This document shows positions 1-6,916 of a DNA stretch of 33,571 nt, one piece after another (positions within the stretch are counted from its first letter, which is position 1; each line of letters opens with the position of its first letter). The notes under the pieces are model-generated. The model worked only from the letters and a program-made list of their open reading frames with translations. It made no database searches and was not told the origin of the DNA. The stretch lies in NCBI GenBank assembly GCA_020692565.1, contig JAIMKJ010000015.1, positions 1 to 33,571 of the forward strand. The letters run 5' to 3'. This DNA comes from Thermomonas sp. Its GTDB lineage: Bacteria; Pseudomonadota; Gammaproteobacteria; Xanthomonadales; Xanthomonadaceae. The translations under genes were made by a program, and so were the position numbers.

Positions 1-1
1 C

Positions 2-1198
2 GCCTTGGATCCGATCGCGACCATCGACCTGCACGTCACCAACGGCGCCAAGTTCGAGCACGACATCTCGATCCAGGTCGAACCGCTGCATGCCGGCGAC
101 GAACCGCTGCGCGCCGCCGGCCTGGCGCTGCGCGACGGCACGCTCGCACGGCTGCGCGCGCAGGGTTCGCTGCCGGTCGCGTTCTATCCTTCGTTCGTGG
201 AGAACGACAACCCGGCTTCGGGTTTCGTCGACGGCGTCGCGCCGCCGCGCTTTTCGACCGGCTATTTCCTGCTGCGCAATCGCCTGGCGATGCTGGTGGA
301 AACGCATGCCTGGAAGGATTACCCGACCCGCGTGCGGATCACCCGCAACACCGTGATCGCGGTCCTGGAACTCGCCGCGAAACAGGGCGCGGACTGGCGC
401 CGCGTCGCGCTGGCGGCGGACCTGCGCGCACAGCAACTCGGCGGTCAGCCGGTGCCGCTGACCTGGGCGGCGAACGACAAGGTGCGCACCATCGATTTCC
501 GCGGCTACGCCTACACCCGCACGCCGTCCGACGTCTCCGGCGCATCGATGACCCGCTACGACGACACTCGACCGCAGATCTGGACAGTGCCGCTGCGCGA
601 CGAGATCGTGCCCAGCCTGAGCGTGGTCGCGCCCAAGGGCGGTTATTTCGTACCGCCGGCCTATGCCGCCTCGGTCGGCGCGAAACTGCGGCAACACGGC
701 ATCGCTTTCGAGCGGATCGAGCGTGCGATGCCGAGAACGCCGGTCGAATCCTTTCGCGACGAGACGCCGACGTTCGCCGCGGCATCGTCGGAAAGCCATC
801 AGCGGCTCACAGTGGATGGCGAATGGAAGCGGGAAATGCAGGACATCGGCCCCGGCGCCCTGTTCGTGAGCATCGCTCAGCCGAAGGCGCGTTTGATCAT
901 GTCCTTGCTGGAACCGATGGCGCCCGACTCGCTGTTGGCGTGGGGGCACTTCAACAATGCTTTCGAACGCAAGGAATACATGGAGGACTACGTCGCCGAG
1001 GATGTCGCCCGCGACATGCTGGCGCGCGACCCGGCGCTGCGCGAGCGTTTCGAGCGCAGGCTGAAGGACGATGCGGCCTTCGCGGCGAATCCGCAGGCGC
1101 GACTGGATTTCTTCTATCGCCTGCACACCGCCTGGGACGAACGCTACGGGCTGTACCCGGTACTGCGCACGGATCAATCGGAGCCGTCGACGCGCTGA
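2..1198 (+). CDS. M14-family zinc metallopeptidase, 3' part (N-terminus outside window)
   Basis: The gene is cut by the window start. The reading frame is open from base 2, and the TTG at base 5 is probably internal, so about 398 residues of the C-terminal part are visible. The stretch DLHVTNGAKFEHD at the start fits the region of the third zinc-binding His of M14 carboxypeptidase-like enzymes. LVETHAWKDYPTRVR (bases about 295-340) fits the segment with the catalytic Glu. The earlier HxxE zinc motif must lie upstream of the window. Family members remove or trim C-terminal residues from peptides; many relatives in this bacterial group are secreted, but no signal peptide can be judged here. The C-terminal third (from about base 700) resembles the extension of long M14 proteins. 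The stop TGA is at 1196-1198. The next gene converges on it from the minus strand. Family assignment is fairly sure; the substrate is unknown. Confidence 0.8.
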   Translation, partial: ALDPIATIDLHVTNGAKFEHDISIQVEPLHAGDEPLRAAGLALRDGTLARLRAQGSLPVAFYPSFVENDNPASGFVDGVAPPRFSTGYFLLRNRLAMLVETHAWKDYPTRVRITRNTVIAVLELAAKQGADWRRVALAADLRAQQLGGQPVPLTWAANDKVRTIDFRGYAYTRTPSDVSGASMTRYDDTRPQIWTVPLRDEIVPSLSVVAPKGGYFVPPAYAASVGAKLRQHGIAFERIERAMPRTPVESFRDETPTFAAASSESHQRLTVDGEWKREMQDIGPGALFVSIAQPKARLIMSLLEPMAPDSLLAWGHFNNAFERKEYMEDYVAEDVARDMLARDPALRERFERRLKDDAAFAANPQARLDFFYRLHTAWDERYGLYPVLRTDQSEPSTR

Positions 1199-1246
1199 AG
1201 CCTGATGCGCGGTCTCAGCGGCCCAGCCACTCTGGCGCCTGCTGCG

Positions 1247-1399
1247 TCAGAACGGCTTGGGCAGTCCGAGCATCGGCGCGAAAAACCAGTAAGCACCGCA
1301 CAGCACCGCGCCCCACAGCATCAGTTTGAAGACGAACGTCACCACCTTGATGGCGAAATAGGCCGCAACGATAGCCAACACCAGACCGACCCAACCCAT
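1247..1399 (-). CDS. Small (50-residue) hydrophobic membrane protein
   Basis: A 51-codon frame runs from ATG at 1399 to TGA at 1247. It starts MGWVGLVLAIVAAYFAIK and ends APMLGLPKPF. It is almost wholly hydrophobic, with two likely membrane segments (residues 3-17 and 21-42) separated by one Lys. An AAGGGG ribosome-binding site lies nine bases before the ATG, which supports real translation. It fills the space between the M14 gene (convergent) and trhO, whose stop is 49 bases upstream on the same strand, so it could be the last gene of a trhO unit. I do not recognise the family. It resembles the many short inner-membrane proteins of unknown role that annotation often misses. Confidence 0.6.
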   Translation of the reverse strand: MGWVGLVLAIVAAYFAIKVVTFVFKLMLWGAVLCGAYWFFAPMLGLPKPF

Positions 1400-1448
1400 C
1401 TCCGCCAACCCCTTGTCGTGTTAATCGATATGCCGGATGGAAGTGCGC

Positions 1449-2261
1449 TCAGCGCGCTTCCGGACCGTCAGCGGATTCTGCCTCTTCCGGACGCGGAATG
1501 GCAGCGGCGACGGGGGCGAGATCGGGATCCAGCGCGATGCGGTCGTCGAACACGAAGCAACTACCGGCATATCCCTGCCCGCCGACCGCCTCGAAGTAGC
1601 CGAGGATGCCGCCGTCGAGCTGCAGTACATTGTCCATGCCCTGCGCGCGCATCCACACCGCCGCCTTCTCGCAGCGGATACCGCCGGTGCAGAAACTCAC
1701 CACCGTCGCGTCGGCCAGCGATTCGCGACGATCGAGCACCGCATCCGGCAGCTCGGTGAAATTGTCGATCGGCAGGGTCATCGCATCGATGAAGCTGCCG
1801 TACGCGACTTCTTCGCGGTTGCGGGTATCCAGCAATACCAGGCGACGCCCCCCATCATCGGCGCCGCGTTCGATCCATCGCGCGAGATCGTGCGGCGACA
1901 CCGTCGGCGCACGCCCCGCCTCCGGCGAGGACTGCGGCTGCCGGAAGCGGATGATCTCGGGCTTCACCTTCACTTTCAGCCGCGAAAACGGCACGGCATC
2001 GGAAACGCTGACCTTCGCCGTCAGATCCGCGAACCGCGCGTCCTCGCGCAACTGCGCGAGGAACGCATCGATGGCCTGCGCTTCGCCGGCCAGGAACAGA
2101 TTGATCCCCTCATCCGCGACCAGAACGGTGCCGCGGAGTTCGCCCGCTTCCGCCCAGGCCCGAAGTTGCACGGCCAACGCGCCCGGCTCCGAGACCGGCA
2201 CGAAACGATAGGCGGCGACGTTCCTGACGGGAGCGTTCCTGGACGAAGCTGGTGCGTTCAT
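1449..2261 (-). CDS. trhO: tRNA uridine(34) hydroxylase TrhO (rhodanese-domain, YceA family)
   Basis: TrhO uses molecular oxygen to hydroxylate U34 of certain tRNAs, giving ho5U, the precursor of cmo5U/mo5U wobble bases; it acts in the cytosol. The 270-residue protein has the family layout: an N-terminal acylphosphatase-like domain (residues about 15-110, with GTVLVADEGINLFLAG at 44-59) followed by a rhodanese domain (about 120-230). The active-site loop CTGGIRCEKA is at 191-200, with Cys191 the expected catalytic residue and a second conserved Cys at 197. Length is slightly short of the E. coli protein (about 350) but normal for relatives without its long C-terminal tail. There is no Shine-Dalgarno before the ATG; instead TAAAAT lies six bases upstream, overlapping the stop of the HD-domain gene. 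Confidence 0.92.
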   Translation of the reverse strand: MNAPASSRNAPVRNVAAYRFVPVSEPGALAVQLRAWAEAGELRGTVLVADEGINLFLAGEAQAIDAFLAQLREDARFADLTAKVSVSDAVPFSRLKVKVKPEIIRFRQPQSSPEAGRAPTVSPHDLARWIERGADDGGRRLVLLDTRNREEVAYGSFIDAMTLPIDNFTELPDAVLDRRESLADATVVSFCTGGIRCEKAAVWMRAQGMDNVLQLDGGILGYFEAVGGQGYAGSCFVFDDRIALDPDLAPVAAAIPRPEEAESADGPEAR

Positions 2262-2267
2262 GCCGCG

Positions 2268-2273
2268 ATTTTA
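2268..2273 (-). promoter_or_regulatory. Candidate -10 box (TAAAAT) for a leaderless trhO transcript
   Basis: On the minus strand TAAAAT is followed by CGCGGC and then the trhO ATG, so transcription would begin at or next to the A of the start codon. The box overlaps the TAA stop codon of the upstream HD-domain gene. No convincing -35 box is seen 16-18 bases upstream. The same geometry recurs before tilS, xseB and yjgA in this window. Confidence 0.4.
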
Positions 2274-2900
2274 ACCGGTCAACGCGGCCTGGAGATTGCG
2301 CCGCGCCCGCGCCTCGAAACGATCGAAGAAAAAATCGCTGAGATAGATCCGCTGCAAGGCGAGCAATCTCCTGAAGAACTGCCGACGTTTGATCCGATAC
2401 AACCAGCGCGGCACGGCGCGATATTCCTCGGCGATGGCGCGATCGTATGCTGTGAACGCCTCCGGTTCCGCACCGAGAATCGCCATGTCGCAATCGAGGA
2501 AACGGCGCGTGTCGTCGGCGATGGCATCCACGCCGAAGTCCATCGTGTCCAGGCTGCCGTGACGCGCCGTCAACACGATCAGATCGGATACCCGCGAGCT
2601 GTCGATCCCCGCATGCGGCAACCATCGGGCGATATGCTGGATCGCGAGGCTCGCCGACTCGGCCTCGTTGTCGCTGCGCCCGGGCACATAGATCGCATCG
2701 TGGTACAGCACCGCCAGCGCGACTTCGCGCGGCTGGCGCCAGCCCGGCCCTTCGGCGACGGCACGGTAGTGTTCAAGTACGTCTTCGACGTGGCCGAAAT
2801 GATGGTACGCACGCGGCGGCGATGCGTAGGCTTGCCGCAATGCGATCGCTTGCTCGGCCGGCAGCGACGGGAAATCTGGAATATCGGTACCTGCGATCAA
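2271..2900 (-). CDS. HD-domain metal-dependent hydrolase (COG4339-like)
   Basis: A 209-residue cytosolic protein with an HD phosphohydrolase signature: YHHFGHVEDVLEHY at 32-45 supplies the first metal His, LYHDAIY at 65-71 contains the HD doublet (67-68), and DNEAESA follows at 77-83. The Y..P.R.YH start and the Asp-Asn-Glu motif are typical of the COG4339 group of predicted metal-dependent hydrolases, whose substrates are unknown. The start is TTG at 2900. The frame stays open upstream but shows no in-frame ATG nearby, and an AGGG sits about eight bases before the TTG. Its TAA stop overlaps the putative -10 box of trhO, nine bases upstream of that gene. A GTAG-type REP pair lies just upstream. 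Confidence 0.8.
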   Translation of the reverse strand: MIAGTDIPDFPSLPAEQAIALRQAYASPPRAYHHFGHVEDVLEHYRAVAEGPGWRQPREVALAVLYHDAIYVPGRSDNEAESASLAIQHIARWLPHAGIDSSRVSDLIVLTARHGSLDTMDFGVDAIADDTRRFLDCDMAILGAEPEAFTAYDRAIAEEYRAVPRWLYRIKRRQFFRRLLALQRIYLSDFFFDRFEARARRNLQAALTG

Positions 2901-2965
2901 ACCGATGCCCTGCAGAAATGGACCGGAACCGTCATGGACCTGAACCGTAAACCGGCGCGCGGACC

Positions 2966-3029
2966 GTAGAGCGGGCTTCAGCCCGCTGCGGGGTTCCGCA
3001 AGATCAGCAGCGGCTGAAGCCCGCTCTAC
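2966..3029. repeat. GTAG-headed REP pair (inverted, REP-loop-REP)
   Basis: A 22-base arm beginning GTAGAGCGGGCTTCAG (2966-2987) is repeated in inverted orientation at 3008-3029, ending CTGAAGCCCGCTCTAC, with one base missing in the second arm. Each arm is itself a small palindrome (GCGGGCTTCAGCCCGC). The design, with GTAG at the outer ends of two head-to-head palindromes, fits the GTAG-type REP sequences associated with RAYT transposases in Stenotrophomonas and relatives. It lies between the GGDEF gene stop and the HD gene start and could also end transcription from the GGDEF gene. Confidence 0.8.
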
Positions 3030-3045
3030 GGAAGGCGCACATCCA

Positions 3046-4797
3046 TCAGCCGTTGATCACCGTCAGGGTGGGCGAGCGCTTCGCCGACCGGTGGTCGCTG
3101 GCGGTCTCCGACGTGTAGGCGCAGACGCGATTGCGGCCTTCGTTCTTGGCGCGGTACAGCATCTGGTCGGCATGCGACAACAGGCGCGACAGGTCGTAAC
3201 CCGACTGCGCCGTCGAACTGACGCCGAAGCTGGCGGTCACCACGAACGAATATCCACATTCGCGGGTATCGATCTGGGCCAAATGCGAGCGACAGTCCTC
3301 GGCGAGACGCGCGGCGGCGGCAAGGTCGAAGCCGCGCAGCAGGATCGCGAACTCCTCGCCGCCGATGCGACCGATGTAATCGATCTTCCGGCAGTGCGCA
3401 TTACAGGTCTTGCCGACCTGTTTCAGCACCCAGTCGCCGGCGCCGTGGCCGTAGGTGTCGTTGATCGCCTTGAAGTGATCGAGGTCGAACATGACAAGCG
3501 CGGCGGAATCGCCGGCGCGCGCGGCCTCGACCAGCGTGCGTTCGGAGTTCTGGGTGAAGAAGTGGCGGTTGCCCAACCCGGTGAGGGTATCGGTCTGTGC
3601 CAGACGCTGCAGTTGTCCCTGGTGACGCTTGATCTGGATCACCCAGAACACGATGGCCGCCAGCATCACCAGCAGGAACCCCGCGACGAGGCGCGCCTTC
3701 TGCGTGCTGGCGCGCTCCAGCGCGAGCTGCTGCGCCTGCTGCTTCGTCTGGTGACGAACGATTTCGTAGGCCAGCTCTTTCGCCTTCACGTCGTTCTGGT
3801 GCGCCATTTCGGATTCGGCGTAGCGCTTGTAGAGCTCCAGCGCCACCGATGGTTTCTCGCGCGTGGCCGCGATCTGATACAGCGTGTTGTAGGCGCTGAC
3901 CAGGGTCGAGGACGATTTGATCTGTTCGCCCATGGCGACGGTCATGCGCGCATGCGCTTCCGCAGCGGGCACATCGCCCAGCTTCAGTTTGAAATCGGCC
4001 AGAAGCGCATGCAGTCCAGCGATCAGGCGCGGATAGCGCGTGGCCTGGACTTCCGGAAGCGTCGATTCGAGCAGCGCGACCGCCCTGTCGTACTTGCCGT
4101 CGCTGGCGAGCTTGCGCGCGAGAATGCCGCGCGTCACGTTCGCCGGAATGTATTCCTTCAGCTTCGAACAACGGGCGATGACCGTCTCGATCGGCGCGTC
4201 GTCTTTCGGAAGCATGCCCAATTCGAACTGGGAAACCACTTTGAAATGACCGGCGAAGCATTGGATCCGCGGCGCGGGATTTCCATCGAGCATCTGCTCC
4301 GCATAGCGCAACGCGATCCGATGTTGGCCGATTTCGCTGTAGAGCAGCGCACCGGCGGACATGCCTTCGTCATGGATCGCTTTGTCGGTGACGTCCTTGC
4401 GCATCGCCTGCGCTTTCTGCAGATAGCGCAATCCGGTAGTGAAATCCCGGGTGAGCGCGGAAAAACTCGCGACCAGTCCACCGGCGCGATATTTCAGATT
4501 GGGGTCTTCGGTTTCGTCGAAGAGTTGCTGCGCCAGTTTCGAGCCTTCGCTCAGCTGGTCGCGGTAGATCGCGGCTTCATAGGCCTGAAGGTACTTCAGC
4601 CGCTGTTTCTGCAGCGCGGTCGTCTTCTGCTTGTCGGTACGGAGCTGCTTGAGCAGCTCCGTGAACCGCTTGGGGTCGGAGCTTCTGGCAGCGTCCGCTT
4701 CCTTCAACAAGGAATCGTAGGAATTCTGCGCACGGGCATCCTGGATATTCGCCGCGCAAAAGAAAACGACCAGAAGTGTGATGAGCTTCCACTGCAT
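3046..4797 (-). CDS. Membrane diguanylate cyclase with periplasmic TPR-like sensor region
   Basis: A 583-residue protein predicted to make cyclic di-GMP from two GTP at the inner membrane. The start at 4797 gives a signal sequence (MQWKLITLLVVFFCAANIQDARA) preceded by AAGGG; the frame is open 41 codons further upstream, but that part overlaps the preceding gene and looks non-coding. Residues about 25-365 are helical and TPR-like, probably periplasmic. A membrane segment lies at about 368-388 (FLLVMLAAIVFWVIQ), followed by the GGDEF domain (about 395-560). The active-site motif is GGEEF at 479-483, a form known in active enzymes. RKID at 470-473 matches the RxxD inhibitory I-site at the usual spacing, so product feedback is likely. 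It begins 34 bases after the small precursor-like gene and is probably co-transcribed with it. What the sensor binds is unknown. Confidence 0.9.
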   Translation of the reverse strand: MQWKLITLLVVFFCAANIQDARAQNSYDSLLKEADAARSSDPKRFTELLKQLRTDKQKTTALQKQRLKYLQAYEAAIYRDQLSEGSKLAQQLFDETEDPNLKYRAGGLVASFSALTRDFTTGLRYLQKAQAMRKDVTDKAIHDEGMSAGALLYSEIGQHRIALRYAEQMLDGNPAPRIQCFAGHFKVVSQFELGMLPKDDAPIETVIARCSKLKEYIPANVTRGILARKLASDGKYDRAVALLESTLPEVQATRYPRLIAGLHALLADFKLKLGDVPAAEAHARMTVAMGEQIKSSSTLVSAYNTLYQIAATREKPSVALELYKRYAESEMAHQNDVKAKELAYEIVRHQTKQQAQQLALERASTQKARLVAGFLLVMLAAIVFWVIQIKRHQGQLQRLAQTDTLTGLGNRHFFTQNSERTLVEAARAGDSAALVMFDLDHFKAINDTYGHGAGDWVLKQVGKTCNAHCRKIDYIGRIGGEEFAILLRGFDLAAAARLAEDCRSHLAQIDTRECGYSFVVTASFGVSSTAQSGYDLSRLLSHADQMLYRAKNEGRNRVCAYTSETASDHRSAKRSPTLTVING

Positions 4798-4831
4798 AAG
4801 ACCCTTACCCCTTAGTTTGACGACCCGGCCC

Positions 4832-5104
4832 TCATTCGGCCTGTTTTTTCTCGTCGTCCCCATCCCCTTCGATCGGACCCTCTTCTTCGGCAGGCCTTTC
4901 TTCGGGTGCGGCGACGGCAAACATCATCTTCTGCCGACCATTCAACAGTTCGTTCAACTTCGAATGATCGCGGAACCTGAGCGCCTCGCGCGACTCATCA
5001 TCCGCATCCAACATCGCAATCGCGGCTTCGTAATCGGCGGTTGTCATCCGCGCCATTACCGCATTGCCGCCCATCGACTCGAGAAACTGGATCACATTCG
5101 ACAT
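4832..5104 (-). CDS. Candidate split-borosin (SonA-like) precursor peptide
   Basis: A 90-residue protein, start ATG 5104, chosen because a strong GGGGGAA ribosome site lies four bases upstream. Residues 1-57 are helical and align by eye with the borosin-binding domain of Shewanella SonA: FLESMGGNAVMARM fits FFTQLGQDAQLMED, followed by a Tyr, a short helix, then HSKLNELLNG where SonA has a KLKTL-type helix. After GR come KMMFAVAAP (59-67), a hydrophobic segment where SonA carries its methylated core, and then an acidic tail rich in Glu/Asp/Gly (68-90). The SonM-like methyltransferase is encoded 318 bases upstream on the same strand; the diguanylate cyclase follows after 34 bases. Function is inferred from length, fold pattern and neighbour. 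The alternative is an unrelated small cytosolic protein, or one controlling the cyclase. Confidence 0.6.
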   Translation of the reverse strand: MSNVIQFLESMGGNAVMARMTTADYEAAIAMLDADDESREALRFRDHSKLNELLNGRQKMMFAVAAPEERPAEEEGPIEGDGDDEKKQAE

Positions 5105-5422
5105 TAGATTCCCCCATTGTGCTTGATGATTCAACGTGGCTTCAGCCGTTTGTCGGCCAGTGCCATCGCGATTTATTGCAGGTATAAGTTGCGCAAAGCA
5201 TTGAAATCGAACGCGTTTCCCCGAAGCAACAAGCCCTGCGCCCTGTCCCGCAGTCGCAGGCTATGCGAAAAAACCATCCATATCAATTACTTCTGAGAGG
5301 TGTGGCATCGGTCGAAGCGTTCACTTTCGCCGTCTCATAATTCCGAGAGACAGAATCGCGCGGCGCCATCCCCTGCCCGTCCGCGTCGCAGAACATCGGC
5401 AGCGACTTCGTGGCGCGAAGAC
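5105..5422 (-). promoter_or_regulatory. 318-base intergenic region between methyltransferase and precursor genes; candidate promoter
   Basis: No convincing gene is present. The stretch at about 5175-5225 is less G+C-rich than its surroundings. On the minus strand it reads TTTGCGCAACTTATACCTG, giving a possible -10 (TTATAC or TATACC) about 85 bases before the precursor ATG; no good -35 box is seen. A separate promoter here would let the small precursor be made in larger amounts than the methyltransferase, as is usual for RiPP genes. A 37-codon frame (5283-5396, minus) has no ribosome site and was not called. Confidence 0.35.
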
Positions 5423-6229
5423 TCAGACTGTCCCGTCTTTCATGGCGGCATCGATGTCGGCGATGCGCTTCAGCATCGATTCGTTGCGCTGCATCGCCCG
5501 CGCAGGCGGAAGCACCAGGGTGCTCTGCACGGACAGCGTGGCATCGACCAGGGCGCTCAATGGCATGCGTTCCATCCGCGGCGCCGAGATAGGCAGGGTC
5601 GCCGCCTCGTAAACGATGACTTCGTGCTCGGACGGGTACCCCTCTTCGGCCAACAACTCCAGCAGCAAGCGACGATAGGGCGCGCCCGTGCCGTACCGCG
5701 CGAGGGTGCGGTCGCCCGCCAATCCGATCTGCCAGAGGATCAGATAGGCAGAGGGGTCGATCCGCCGCCGGAAAAACATCATCTGGCTGGTTTCGTGATG
5801 CTGGCAGCCATAGGTGCCGGGATCGATGCCGAGGTCGGCGTACAGGCAGTCTTCGGCGGAAATGCCCGGGTGCATCTCGGCGTCGAAGCCTTCGGCCCGG
5901 GCCTGCGCGATGGCGTGGTGCGGCACTTGGGCGAAGACACCGGGGTGACCATAGAACACCCCGCAGACGCGCCGGCCGGCGCGGACTTCGCCCAGCATCG
6001 CCTCGATCATCTCGCGGTAGCTTTCGGTGCGGCGTTTGCCTTCGGCGTAGTACGGCTGGAGGCTGTGCATGTCCGGCCGCATGTCCTGCAACCACAACTC
6101 GACGATCGCGTCCGATACCAGGCAGAAAACGACATCCGCCCGCTCGATCTCGCTGCGCGCGCGCGGGGTGATATGCGCCCCCAACATCATCCCCGGCCCC
6201 ACGCACACGAAACTGCCGCTTTCCTGCAT
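5423..6229 (-). CDS. SonM-like peptide-backbone N-methyltransferase (borosin type; tetrapyrrole methylase fold)
   Basis: A 268-residue SAM-dependent methyltransferase of the tetrapyrrole methylase superfamily. It resembles SonM of Shewanella and the catalytic domain of fungal OphMA, which methylate backbone amides of a peptide. Signs: GSFVCVGPGMMLGAHIT at 5-21 (SAM-binding start), PYYAEGKRRTESY at 59-71, VFYGHPGVFA at 91-100, MHPGISAEDCLYADLGIDPG at 119-138, and PISAPRMERMPL at 213-224. Tyr61, Arg67, Tyr71 and Tyr93 fall where borosin enzymes have their catalytic Tyr/Arg/Tyr/Tyr. Corrin and siroheme methylases lack the Y-x(5)-R-x(3)-Y block. The ATG at 6229 is preferred because SonM starts just before the equivalent GSLVCVG; a TTG at 6262 would add 11 residues. 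It is 66 bases downstream of the GNAT gene. There is no fused precursor domain, so this is the split type. Confidence 0.8.
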   Translation of the reverse strand: MQESGSFVCVGPGMMLGAHITPRARSEIERADVVFCLVSDAIVELWLQDMRPDMHSLQPYYAEGKRRTESYREMIEAMLGEVRAGRRVCGVFYGHPGVFAQVPHHAIAQARAEGFDAEMHPGISAEDCLYADLGIDPGTYGCQHHETSQMMFFRRRIDPSAYLILWQIGLAGDRTLARYGTGAPYRRLLLELLAEEGYPSEHEVIVYEAATLPISAPRMERMPLSALVDATLSVQSTLVLPPARAMQRNESMLKRIADIDAAMKDGTV

Positions 6230-6295
6230 TGCCGGACACTCTACTGACTGGGGTGCGCGCAATGTATCAGCTCATCCGTCCGGCCAGCGTTCGCA

Positions 6296-6916
6296 TCAGC
6301 GCGTCAGCGGGCCGCGGGACAACCATTCCCGTCGACTCAAACGCCATTCCTCGGGCGATGGCGCATGCTGCTCGATGGGTCGTTCGATGATCGCTCCGGC
6401 CGGCACCTCGCCGCATCGATCCACGTGACCGAAACCGAGCGTGGTGCCGAGGCGGGCGACCCGGGCATTGCTGTTGGCGTGGCGGGCGAAAACGACTTCG
6501 GCACCGAGCCCCCAGTGATCGCCCAGCAGCAGATCGACGAATCGCTGCGAGGCTTCGATCCCCAGGCCGTGGCCCTGACGCTGCGGCACCAGCATCATGC
6601 CGAGTTCCAGGCTCGCCGGATCGGCGATGGGACGGATGAACGACTGGATTCCGATCGCCTCACCCGTATCGCGGTCCGACAATCGCCAATAGCGCGCCCG
6701 GGGCGGCGTTTCCGCGTTGTACCCGAGCACTTTCTCGAAAACGACGTCCGCTGCCGCTTCGCTCATCGCCGCGCCGATATGCGCCATCACCGCAACGTCG
6801 GTATAGAGATCTCGGTAGAGGTCGCGATCGCGACGGTCGACCAGACGCGCCTGGAGCCGGGGCGTCTCGAAACGCCAGTCGATCCCGACGCCCGCCGCCA
6901 CGTCCGCCGGGCTCAC
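6296..6916 (-). CDS. GNAT-family N-acetyltransferase (RimJ/RimL type)
   Basis: A 206-residue acetyl-CoA-dependent acetyltransferase. [13 protein letters not shown] at 14-26 is the usual start of RimJ/RimL-type (Acetyltransf_3) domains. The CoA pyrophosphate loop is QRQGHGLG at 112-119, and [19 protein letters not shown] (139-157) is the late motif that closes the domain. The start is GTG at 6916, which overlaps the TGA of the nitroreductase gene (GTGA), with GAG six bases upstream; this implies translational coupling. RimL-type enzymes acetylate protein or peptide N-termini or small amines. Here the substrate is unknown. The borosin-type methyltransferase gene starts 66 bases downstream, so N-acetylation of its peptide is conceivable but unproven. 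Confidence 0.82.
   Translation of the reverse strand: MSPADVAAGVGIDWRFETPRLQARLVDRRDRDLYRDLYTDVAVMAHIGAAMSEAAADVVFEKVLGYNAETPPRARYWRLSDRDTGEAIGIQSFIRPIADPASLELGMMLVPQRQGHGLGIEASQRFVDLLLGDHWGLGAEVVFARHANSNARVARLGTTLGFGHVDRCGEVPAGAIIERPIEQHAPSPEEWRLSRREWLSRGPLTR

Noticed and set aside
5283..5396. 37-codon frame between methyltransferase and precursor candidate, considered as a second peptide
   Set aside because: No ribosome site and no hydrophobic or core-like segment.
5423..6229. Annotation as uroporphyrin-III or precorrin methyltransferase
   Set aside because: The Y-x(5)-R-x(3)-Y block, SonM-like ends and the small precursor-like neighbour fit borosin enzymes better, and no cobalamin or siroheme genes are nearby.
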